From Alphaproteobacteria bacterium MarineAlpha9_Bin6 (lineage in GTDB: Bacteria; Pseudomonadota; Alphaproteobacteria; UBA7887): a stretch of DNA of 35,764 nucleotides. The position numbers were made by a program, and so were the translations under genes. The stretch's first letter is position 1. Each line of letters starts with the position of its first letter. Shown piece after piece: positions 10,013-18,624 of the stretch. The notes beneath the pieces are model-generated. The model saw nothing but the letters and a program-made list of their open reading frames with translations, had not been told where the DNA came from and did no database searches. The DNA is taken from NCBI GenBank assembly GCA_002937585.1, contig PTKE01000014.1:1-35764 (forward strand). Reading direction: 5' to 3'.

Positions 10013-10140
10013 CAAAATTAGTGCGCTTATGATTTTCAAACCCGCACTAGTATTTGGTTCGTAACTTTTTTTATAGGCGCGTTCTCAAGGCGTCATTTCT
10101 GATTTACTCACATTTGGCACTAATTAATTGACGAGACATA

Positions 10141-10449
10141 ATGATGATTAAGAAATTATCGGTCGTGGCAACCTTATTGCTTTTATCGGTATCAGTTGCA
10201 GCAGCCGATAAGGTGACGGTCGACGTATTAAATTTTTCCGATATGGATCGATGGGTCAGAGTCACGGACATGATTTGTGGTACGGTACTGTGGGAAGACA
10301 ATCTTGACGCTCAGCGACGTTTGCCGGTGGAATTATGTTCCGGTGATGATGGAAAGGCCAAGATTCAACTCTATATACGGATCGGGTGTTCCAAAAACAA
10401 AACCATCTTAAAAGATGGGGTGGAGAGCGGAGCGACAATTCAATTCTAG
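10141..10449 (+). CDS. Small secreted protein of unknown function
   Basis: Signal peptide MMIKKLSVVATLLLLSVSVAAA then about 80 residues with three Cys; 9 nt before the next gene. Confidence 0.6.
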   Translation: MMIKKLSVVATLLLLSVSVAAADKVTVDVLNFSDMDRWVRVTDMICGTVLWEDNLDAQRRLPVELCSGDDGKAKIQLYIRIGCSKNKTILKDGVESGATIQF

Positions 10450-10458
10450 GAATTTATT

Positions 10459-10872
10459 GTGAATGTAAGTAGGGGCTTCCAACTTCGCATAGCGGCAATA
10501 TTAATTTGCGGCACACTGCTCTCGATCGTCCCAGCTTCAATAACAAACGCTCAATATAGCCGGCCCACCCAGGGTGAACACCTGGTGAAACTGGAAATAA
10601 AGCAGCTATCAGTTTTGGATGGTTTAAAGTCCATCCGCGTCAGCCAAGGTGAAAGGATACGGTTACATTGAACAAGTGATGAGGCAGTCGTTTTACATCT
10701 TCACGAATACGATATCGAAATATCCCTATTTCCTAACACTCCATCTGAAATGACACTAGAAGCAGGAGCCACCGGTCGTTTCCCAATCACTTCACATGGG
10801 TTTGGTGCATCGAACTCCACCCACCATGACCACAAACTTACACTTATTTACCTTGAAGTTTATCCGAATTAA
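10459..10872 (+). pseudogene. Secreted cupredoxin-like protein with an in-frame TGA
   Basis: GTG start with AGGAA upstream. MNVSRGFQLRIAAILICGTLLSIVPASITNA...SIRVSQGERIRLH-[TGA 10669-10671]-TSDEAVVLHLHEYDIEISLFPNTPSEMTLEAGATGRFPITSHGFGASNSTHHDHKLTLIYLEVYPN-TAA (10870-10872). Coding character continues in frame past the TGA. Confidence 0.7.
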
Positions 10873-12355
10873 TTCAATTCGACGTAAACCCAATCGCATC
10901 CCTACGATTGTAGCAGCACTGATAGCCAACCCCTTTTGGGCTAATTCCGTTTCGGCGCACGGCTTCGCATTTCGTTATGACCTTCCGTTGCCGCTTAACT
11001 TTTACCTGATTGGGGCAGGCGCTGCTGTGTGTTTTTCGTTCGTAGTAATGGCGTATGTACTTCAATCTCGAACAATGTTGGATTCGTACCGAATTTCTCT
11101 CACCCGATTTATCCCTCACATAAATATTTCTCAGGCCGCGTTAATTTTAATTCGGCTCATATCTATTTTTTTACTACTGTTGATTATTATTTCCGGATTG
11201 TTTGGAAATCAGAGTCCCCTGAAAAATCTTGCTCCAGTGACAGTCTGGGTGATCTGGTGGATTGGATTTGTCTATATAACTTCCTTCGTTGCGAATACAT
11301 GGCCCGTTGTGAACCCTTGGTCATCTATCTTTCAAGCTGTAGAACAACTCTCTGGAAAAAGTTTCGGCAAGACCCCCTATCCGGATTGGTTAGGCGTGTG
11401 GCCAGCCTTAGTGTTGTTACTCTTATTCACTTGGATTGAACTGGTTTGGTCCGGAAGTGAACAGCCCCGACTACTTGCCATAACAATTATCTCCTACAGC
11501 GTGCTTTGCTGGACGGGTATGGCCGTTTACGGCCATCAAACATGGCTCCAGCGAGCAGAGATATTCTCAATTATATTCGCTATTTTTGCGCGCTTTTCAC
11601 CGTTGGAAACCAATCGAAGTCAAGGTGGCCCTTATCTACGTCCGTACGGCGTCGGACTACTATCACGCCAACCACCAAGCATCTCACTCACCGCATTCGT
11701 TGTGACAATGCTGGCAACTGTCACCTTCGACGGGTTTATGGAGACACCGATTTGGTTGGAAATCAAAACTGGAGTTCTGTCCACCGCAAGTCTAGTGCCT
11801 TCACTGTTACTCGTTCGAGGTGTATTTGGAAACCTTGATTCAGTATTGGAAACGATCGGACTGATGAGTGCACCGATCGCCTTTCTCTCCGTATATTTGG
11901 TAACTTGTTGGATGATCTCCCGGATTGATTCCATACGAGGAAACCGGAATAGTCTGTCCATTACCACCATTATGGCTGCACGCTGGTTTGTTCTATCACT
12001 AGTTCCAATCGCTATCGCTTATCACTTGGCTCATTATTTGTCTTACTTTTTAATTGCGGGCCAATTGTTCATTCCTTTATTGTCTGACCCCTTAGGCCTA
12101 GGTTGGGACTTGTTCAACACAGCCAGCCACCGAGTAAATATCGGTATCATCAACGCTAAGACCGTTTGGCACATATCCATCGTCGTAATTGTGCTTGGAC
12201 ATGTGATAGCGGTTTATCTTGCCCACGTAACCGCATTGCGGGTGCTTGAAGATCGGCGTCGCGCATTGGCAAGTCAATTACCTATGATTGCTCTGATGGT
12301 TGGTTACACCAGCTTCAGTTTGTGGATATTGGCGCAACCCATCGTCACGAATTGA
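10796..12355 (+). CDS. Polytopic (about 12 TM) membrane protein resembling proteins annotated as 'fenitrothion hydrolase' (FedB-like)
   Basis: Signal-like segment then SVSAHGFAFRYDLPLPLNFYLIGAGAAVCF, about 12 hydrophobic segments, His-rich TM motifs AIAYHLAHYLSYFL and VWHISIVVIVLGHVIAVYLAHVTAL. Listed start 10796 overlaps the cupredoxin 3' end; ATG about 10826 is an alternative. Confidence 0.65.
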   Translation: MGLVHRTPPTMTTNLHLFTLKFIRINSIRRKPNRIPTIVAALIANPFWANSVSAHGFAFRYDLPLPLNFYLIGAGAAVCFSFVVMAYVLQSRTMLDSYRISLTRFIPHINISQAALILIRLISIFLLLLIIISGLFGNQSPLKNLAPVTVWVIWWIGFVYITSFVANTWPVVNPWSSIFQAVEQLSGKSFGKTPYPDWLGVWPALVLLLLFTWIELVWSGSEQPRLLAITIISYSVLCWTGMAVYGHQTWLQRAEIFSIIFAIFARFSPLETNRSQGGPYLRPYGVGLLSRQPPSISLTAFVVTMLATVTFDGFMETPIWLEIKTGVLSTASLVPSLLLVRGVFGNLDSVLETIGLMSAPIAFLSVYLVTCWMISRIDSIRGNRNSLSITTIMAARWFVLSLVPIAIAYHLAHYLSYFLIAGQLFIPLLSDPLGLGWDLFNTASHRVNIGIINAKTVWHISIVVIVLGHVIAVYLAHVTALRVLEDRRRALASQLPMIALMVGYTSFSLWILAQPIVTN

Positions 12356-12376
12356 CCCACTTTGGAATTTTTCCGA

Positions 12377-13570
12377 TCAATTAAGACCGTTGTTAAAATG
12401 TCCGGCCGGATGATACCACTTCGGCAACATAGTAATGGAGTTTGGGGCTAAACCCTTATCCTTAAAGGTATCAATACTCCCGACCACTTCTTGTTTCACG
12501 AGATCGATGACCGTAATGGAACCATCATTAATTCCAGGGAGATTCAACAAAGAATTCTGGACGTAAGCTTTACTTTCATCCGGCGTAATCGCTACGTGAT
12601 GCGCCCCTCCAGCGGTCGGTAAAGACTTAAGCAAAACAGGACGCAATGGCCCGGCGGAAATATCAAAAATGTGGAACATGCCTGGATCTGCGGTCGTGAT
12701 GTAGAGCCGATCGACCGCCCTATTAAAATAAATCTCAAGCGGCATACGCGCGCCAACCTCTTTAAAATTAAAAAGTTTCTCAGTAGTAAAAGTTTCCCTT
12801 TCTTTGTCCCACACGGCAGCCCACAAAGTGTTCGACATCATATTGGTAACATATGCTACGGGTGGGTCACTGCCCGGTACAAAGAGAGTTTCGACAGGTG
12901 CAGCACCCTTTTTATCTGACACTGCAATCGAACCTAGATACTCTCCCGTGCTCGCCTTAATCACCTCGATAGTATGTCCGGTTCCACTAAAATCGGGGGC
13001 CACACAACTGGCTACCACAATGCGATCAATGCCTTCATGGAGAGCGATCCCATGCGGATAAGTGCCCGGCATAGAAATGGTTCTAACTACTTTATCAGTG
13101 ACGGCATTCCCGACAATGACATTGGCGGAACCCATACAGGTCAAATACCATGTCGTATTGTCATCCGAAAAAATGATATTTTCTTGAACCTTACATCCTG
13201 GTGTCGGGATAGGAATGAGGCGATACGGAAACCGGGTCAGATCGATCACATGTAAGGTTTCGGTTTGCAGGGCTGTGACATAGGCCTTCGTTGTATCCTG
13301 ATTGTAGAAGATATGATGAAGTACGAACTCAGGCGAGGTGGGTATATCAATCAGTATTTTTCCGTATTCCGCCGATTCTGGATCAAGTTCGACGATCGCT
13401 ATTCCTTCCCTACGTTGATTTCCCGCTCCTTGAATTTGAAGGGACTCAAGCGACTCCTCGGCCTTAGTTTCATAATTAAGGATCGATAGCATCTCGGCCC
13501 AACTTATTGTGGGCGCCATACAAATAGATACCCCACATACAAAACCAAACACGTAGCGTTTAGTAAACAT
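12377..13570 (-). CDS. Secreted YVTN/YncE-type beta-propeller protein
   Basis: Start ATG 13570 (MFTKRYVFGFVCGVSICMAPTISWAEM) with GGAGAAACTTG upstream; repeated blades, e.g. KAYVTALQTETLHVIDLTRF, TYPHGIALHEGIDRIVVAS, GAHHVAITPDESKAYVQNSLL, GSITVIDLVKQEVVGSIDT. Confidence 0.75.
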   Translation of the reverse strand: MFTKRYVFGFVCGVSICMAPTISWAEMLSILNYETKAEESLESLQIQGAGNQRREGIAIVELDPESAEYGKILIDIPTSPEFVLHHIFYNQDTTKAYVTALQTETLHVIDLTRFPYRLIPIPTPGCKVQENIIFSDDNTTWYLTCMGSANVIVGNAVTDKVVRTISMPGTYPHGIALHEGIDRIVVASCVAPDFSGTGHTIEVIKASTGEYLGSIAVSDKKGAAPVETLFVPGSDPPVAYVTNMMSNTLWAAVWDKERETFTTEKLFNFKEVGARMPLEIYFNRAVDRLYITTADPGMFHIFDISAGPLRPVLLKSLPTAGGAHHVAITPDESKAYVQNSLLNLPGINDGSITVIDLVKQEVVGSIDTFKDKGLAPNSITMLPKWYHPAGHFNNGLN

Positions 13571-13868
13571 CAAGTTTCTCCTACCCCACACGCACCAACC
13601 ATTTGCGTTGAATTTGGTCTCGAGCACTGAACCTCAATCAAACTCCACAATACCATGCAACGGAAGGTTTAATGTAGCTGCGGTATTCGCCGGCATCCAA
13701 CAACTTCCTCTACATTCAACCAAATCCTTTTAGTAAGGATATTGCACAATTAGATGCTGCCAAAGCCCCAAAACTAAATGCCCTCACACTCTAACAATTG
13801 TTGTCCCTTTGTGCCTGAGATCTAACCACTTTAAACTTAGGTGACCATACCTACCCGGGAGTGAATAG

Positions 13869-14738
13869 ATGCGAGACCTGACCGAAGCAAATTTGACCGA
13901 AGCTGTACTTCAAAAACTCTCTAATACCAAAGACCCTCGTCTAAAAGAGGTCATGTCAAGTCTAATCCAATGCTTGCACACGTTTATTCGGGAGGTTGAA
14001 CCGACCCAAGACGAATGGTTTGACGCAATCCAGTTTCTGACCGAGGTCGGTCAAAAATGCACCGACAAGCGGCAGGAGTTTATTCTCATGTCTGATACCC
14101 TTGGAGCCAGCATGCTGATAGACGCCATCAACAATCGAAAGGTTGAGGGCACAACTGAATCAAGCGTACTTGGTCCCTATTATCGTGAATCAGCTCCTGA
14201 GTTAGCGTCCGGACAATCAATAAGTATGACCAAAGAAGGTGAAACCATACAAGTCTCCGGTCATGTTTCGGACCAAAAACACGTCCCAATAAAAGGAGCC
14301 ATTCTTGATGTTTGGCAAACGGCACCGAATGGTCTCTACGATGTTCAGGATACAAAACAGCCGGATATGAACTTACGTGGTAAATTTCGTACTGATACAA
14401 AGGGCCGGTATTTATTTCATACTGTAAAACCTGCGAGTTACCCCATCCCGACGGATGGACCAGTTGGCAAAATGTTATCAGGACTTAGTTGGCATCCTAA
14501 TCGACCTGCGCATATACATTTTATCGTATCAGCCAAGGGCTTTAAACCAGTTACAACACAACTGTTTATTGACGGCGACCCCTATCTAGAGTCAGACGCT
14601 GTGTTTGCAGTTAAAGACTCGTTAGTCGCTAAAATTGTAAGCCGTGAAGGCGCTTCGTCTAAAGATACAGCCAGCAATAACGTGTCTCCAGTACATAACG
14701 ATATCCACTATGATTTTCGACTAGAAGCTGCCCAATGA
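13869..14738 (+). CDS. Intradiol ring-cleavage dioxygenase (hydroxyquinol/catechol 1,2-dioxygenase type)
   Basis: N-terminal helical domain LTEANLTEAVLQKLS...; VLGPYYRESAP, GPVGKMLSGLSWHPNRPAHIHFIVSAKGF; Tyr, Tyr, His, His iron ligands appear present. Confidence 0.88.
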   Translation: MRDLTEANLTEAVLQKLSNTKDPRLKEVMSSLIQCLHTFIREVEPTQDEWFDAIQFLTEVGQKCTDKRQEFILMSDTLGASMLIDAINNRKVEGTTESSVLGPYYRESAPELASGQSISMTKEGETIQVSGHVSDQKHVPIKGAILDVWQTAPNGLYDVQDTKQPDMNLRGKFRTDTKGRYLFHTVKPASYPIPTDGPVGKMLSGLSWHPNRPAHIHFIVSAKGFKPVTTQLFIDGDPYLESDAVFAVKDSLVAKIVSREGASSKDTASNNVSPVHNDIHYDFRLEAAQ

Positions 14739-14783
14739 ACCAAAACTCACGTATGAGACACGTGTCATGAAGGAAAAATCTAT

Positions 14784-15710
14784 ATGAAGATTGCGGTAAT
14801 AGGCGTTGGCGCAATGGGGTCGGTTTACGCCGGACTACTTGCTGACGCAGGAAACGAAGTCTGGGCAATCGATGTCTGGCGAGAACACATAGACGCAATC
14901 CGGGACCATGGTCTTCGCGTTGAAGGAAAAAGCGGAGATCGTACCGTCAAAATAGCCGCAACTATGGATGCTCAAGAGGCAGGACATTGCGACTTAGTGA
15001 TCATTGCCACCAAAGCGATGCATGTTGACGCAGCTGCTGTAGCCGCGAAACCCATTATTGGGAATAATACCACTGTGCTCACGATTCAAAACGGAATAGG
15101 TAGCTTTGAAAAAGTTGCAGCCAAATTAGGAAAAGAAAAAATTACCATCGGCGTCGCAGGTGGATTCGGAGCATCAATCACTGCCCCAGGACATGTGCAT
15201 CACAATGGCATGGAGCTAATTCGTCTTGGTGAAATGGCAGGACCAGTGACTACGCGCTTGGATAAAGTGGCCGAGGTCTGGTCCGATGCGGGATTTAATG
15301 TCAAGACGTACGATGACATACAGCGAATGGTCTGGGAGAAGCTTATTTGTAACGTGTGCTTCAGCGGCGTCTGCACAGTTTCTGAATCTCAGATTAAAGA
15401 AGTGCTTGGCGATCATGACCTTTGGCAAATAGCCAAAGGTTGTGCAACGGAAGCGTACCAAGTCGCCCGAGCAAAAGACATCAAGGTTTCTTTTGAAGAT
15501 CCAATCTCTTATGTCAAAGCGTTTGGAGAAAAAATGCCTAACGCCAGGCCGTCAATGTTGTTGGACCACATGGAAGGGAGAGCCACCGAAATCGACGTAA
15601 TTAACGGTGCCATTGTTCGGGAAGGCGCCGACACCCAGGTTACCACGCCATTTAACTCGGTAATTACAGCTTTGGTAATAGCAAAAGAAACTAGGTTGGG
15701 CTTACGTTAA
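14784..15710 (+). CDS. Ketopantoate reductase (2-dehydropantoate 2-reductase) family protein
   Basis: MKIAVIGVGAMGSVYAGLLADAGNEVWAIDVW, IIATKAMHVD, VLTIQNGIGSFEKVA, C-terminal RPSMLLDHMEGRATEIDVINGAIVREG. Confidence 0.85.
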   Translation: MKIAVIGVGAMGSVYAGLLADAGNEVWAIDVWREHIDAIRDHGLRVEGKSGDRTVKIAATMDAQEAGHCDLVIIATKAMHVDAAAVAAKPIIGNNTTVLTIQNGIGSFEKVAAKLGKEKITIGVAGGFGASITAPGHVHHNGMELIRLGEMAGPVTTRLDKVAEVWSDAGFNVKTYDDIQRMVWEKLICNVCFSGVCTVSESQIKEVLGDHDLWQIAKGCATEAYQVARAKDIKVSFEDPISYVKAFGEKMPNARPSMLLDHMEGRATEIDVINGAIVREGADTQVTTPFNSVITALVIAKETRLGLR

Positions 15711-15841
15711 CTTTTTTCCAAAAATAGGCCGAAATCGTTGAACGGGTTGGATCAGGTTAAAAGGCACGATCAATGTTAACTTTTGATCTCAATTTAATTT
15801 AATAACACATTGAAATAACGTATATAAAGGCAAATACATTC

Positions 15842-16603
15842 ATGGGTAAATTACAAAACAAAGCAGCGGTAATCACCGGTGGTGGGACCGGAATCGGTAG
15901 CGCAACTGCCAAACTTTTTGCGGAAGAGGGAGCACGGATCGCAATCGTCGACTGGTCCCGAGAAGCCGGCGAAACTACCGTAGCTGCAATAAACAAATCA
16001 GGAGGCGAAGCACACTTCATCGAAGCGGATGTGAGCGAACCCGATCAAATGGAAGAAGCAATCGGCAAAGCAGCTACAAAACTTTGTGCTCTTCATGTTT
16101 TACATAATAATGCAGGCGGGTCCTCAGCCCGTGACGGTATCGCGACTGACTTGCCGATCGATGAGTGGTGGCGGACTATTAAGGTCGATTTATTCGGAAC
16201 ATTCCTCGGTTGCAGATTTGCCATTCCTTTTATTGCAAGTTCTGGTGGCGGAGCCATCATAAATATGACCTCCGTCCGGGCAATAGTCGGCTCCAAAGGT
16301 GCTGCTGCCTATTCCGCCGCCAAAGGTGGGATAATTTCACTCACAAAGGCGCTCGCCCCAGAGTGTGCAGAGGATAATATCCGGATCAATGCAATAGCGC
16401 CGGGCGCCATTAAAACCGAGAGGGTGAAAAAACTTCTAGATAAAGCCGAAGAAACTGGTAACGACATGATTGTAGCGCGTCACCTACTCGGCCTTGGCGA
16501 ACCAGAAGATGTGGCCAATCTAGCACTATTCCTAGCATCAGATGACGCCCGCTTGATTACCGGTGCAATCATTCCAGTGGATAGCGGCACAAGCGCAACC
16601 TAA
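15842..16603 (+). CDS. SDR family oxidoreductase
   Basis: MGKLQNKAAVITGGGTGIGSATAKLFAEEGA, NNAGG, YSAAKGGIISLTKALAPE, ITGAIIPVDSG. Confidence 0.9.
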   Translation: MGKLQNKAAVITGGGTGIGSATAKLFAEEGARIAIVDWSREAGETTVAAINKSGGEAHFIEADVSEPDQMEEAIGKAATKLCALHVLHNNAGGSSARDGIATDLPIDEWWRTIKVDLFGTFLGCRFAIPFIASSGGGAIINMTSVRAIVGSKGAAAYSAAKGGIISLTKALAPECAEDNIRINAIAPGAIKTERVKKLLDKAEETGNDMIVARHLLGLGEPEDVANLALFLASDDARLITGAIIPVDSGTSAT

Positions 16604-16628
16604 TTTCCTCGGTAAGGACAGATCCGCC

Positions 16629-16754
16629 GTGACCACACGTGGACCGAAGAATCCGCTCAAAATACCCCCATGGGTACCGCTTACACTAACCGTCCTGGGA
16701 CTGGTGTATCTCACATTTGGAATCTTGCTGAGCGGACTTGGAAATGGTCAGTGA
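16629..16754 (+). CDS. Small single-TM protein (about 41 aa), putative
   Basis: GTG 16629: VTTRGPKNPLKIPPWVPLTLTVLGLVYLTFGILLSGLGNGQ*; AAGGA about 12 nt upstream; the listed ORF from 16563 overlaps the SDR. Confidence 0.4.
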   Translation: MTTRGPKNPLKIPPWVPLTLTVLGLVYLTFGILLSGLGNGQ

Positions 16755-16854
16755 TGGTCAGTGATGCTCCCCCTAAAGACGAGTAGCAATCTGCAATCCA
16801 GCATTACCGCCACGAATATCAGGATAAAATCTGGCCCTTATAAAAGCCCTACCC

Positions 16855-17709
16855 TCAGGAACGTAGAGCCCTGACTATCCATGTGCCAAAACGCATGCGC
16901 ACACCTGTCGGGCCCTCATATGGCTTGAGCGCTTTCTGTATGACCTCGAGACACTGCTTCTTTGTCTCGTTATCCGCCAGAGCAAACGGTTCCGACATAG
17001 GGCCCATTTGAGAAATAAAGTCGGCCGCATCTATCACGTTCTCGCCGAGACTGTGATCTATATCGAAGCGCTCAAGCTCAATGCTGGTCCATCCCGCCTC
17101 CCCCAATATTTCTCGGACACGAGCCTCCCTCTCCATAGCGAATTGACCTGGTGCGTCGTCCTCGGGCGGCGGCGGAATCTCAAGAAACGCCTTGGATGCG
17201 CCGGTGGGAATACGGATCCACGGGTTGTCTTTACGGTCCGCCCAACAGACATAGGCAAGACGTCCTCCCGATCGCACAGCACTATGGAAATTGCGGAAGG
17301 CGGCAATAGGATCCTCGAAAAACATCACACCGAAGCGGCTGAAAACCGCATCAAAAGTACCTTTCGGGAATGCGTGCACTTGAGCATCCGCTTCAACAAA
17401 TGCGGTTGATTGCGCAGATACAGCCTTGGCCCGAGAGATGGCCATTTGCAGCATCGGACGAGATATATCAGCTGCACGTATTTCTCCCGTAGTTTTAACC
17501 CGATCCGCTAGTGCCAAGGTCATGGTCCCTGTACCACAACCGATTTCCAGTATCTTCTCACCCGGCTGAGGATTGAGCGCCTCCATCGCCTTCTCACCAA
17601 AAGGCCCCAGCATCGCATCGATTTCCGGCTGCAAATCAACCCAGAGCTTACCCTTTATGTCATTCCAGAATTCCTGCTGGTCCAGATTGGCTGTAGGAAA
17701 CTCGAACAT
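16855..17709 (-). CDS. Class I SAM-dependent methyltransferase
   Basis: KILEIGCGTGTMTLALADRVKTTGEIRAADISRPML, FDAVFSRFGVMFFEDPIAAFRNFHSAVRSGGRLAYVCW. Confidence 0.88.
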   Translation of the reverse strand: MFEFPTANLDQQEFWNDIKGKLWVDLQPEIDAMLGPFGEKAMEALNPQPGEKILEIGCGTGTMTLALADRVKTTGEIRAADISRPMLQMAISRAKAVSAQSTAFVEADAQVHAFPKGTFDAVFSRFGVMFFEDPIAAFRNFHSAVRSGGRLAYVCWADRKDNPWIRIPTGASKAFLEIPPPPEDDAPGQFAMEREARVREILGEAGWTSIELERFDIDHSLGENVIDAADFISQMGPMSEPFALADNETKKQCLEVIQKALKPYEGPTGVRMRFGTWIVRALRS

Positions 17710-17749
17710 CGGCTATCGGCTCCGAAAAGTTCGTAAATTATGGAAAAAG

Positions 17750-17827
17750 TGGGGCGAGTGAGCGGGATCGAACCGCCGACTTCCAGATCCACAATCTGGC
17801 ACTCTAACCAACTGAGCTACACTCGCC
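17750..17827 (-). tRNA. tRNA-His (anticodon GTG), with G-1, C73 and encoded CCA
   Basis: Reverse complement GGCGAGTGTAGCTCAGTTGGTTAGAGTGCCAGATTGTGGATCTGGAAGTCGGCGGTTCGATCCCGCTCACTCGCCCCA: cloverleaf with acceptor GCGAGTG/CACTCGC, D-stem GCTC/GAGT, anticodon stem CCAGA/TCTGG, T-stem GGCGG/CCGCT. Confidence 0.95.
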
Positions 17828-17997
17828 AACAATACGCTCTGTACCGGCGCCAGGCGGGCCCCGTCAAGCTTTACGCCATGTTTAATTAAAATTATATTGC
17901 GTAAAAAAACGCCTTCCTGCCTATAGTTTTTTCTGCTCCGCACGTCTTAATATTACAGATATTACGGAAATTGCATCTAAGACGAGCTTTTGCATAA

Positions 17998-18417
<420 letters not shown>

Positions 18418-18624
18418 CCTGCCGATCCGCCCTAGACCATGATGCCTCAAACGTGATGGGTTAATAAGTGGCAACAGATGGTACAAAAACTAATATCACC
18501 GTGGGCTAGAGGGCTATCAATATATAGCTCTGGTGTTGGGGATAGGAGTTAACGTTATCCAGTTTCACTGGAAATTCTATTTAGGAACGGCAATACGCAG
18601 TTAAGGGAAGGTGGAGTCAAAGCC

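Noticed and set aside
10669-10671. TGA recoding to Trp or selenocysteine as a genome-wide feature
   Set aside because: Other well-supported genes in the window terminate at TGA, only one internal TGA was found, and the surrounding context is not that of a selenoprotein.
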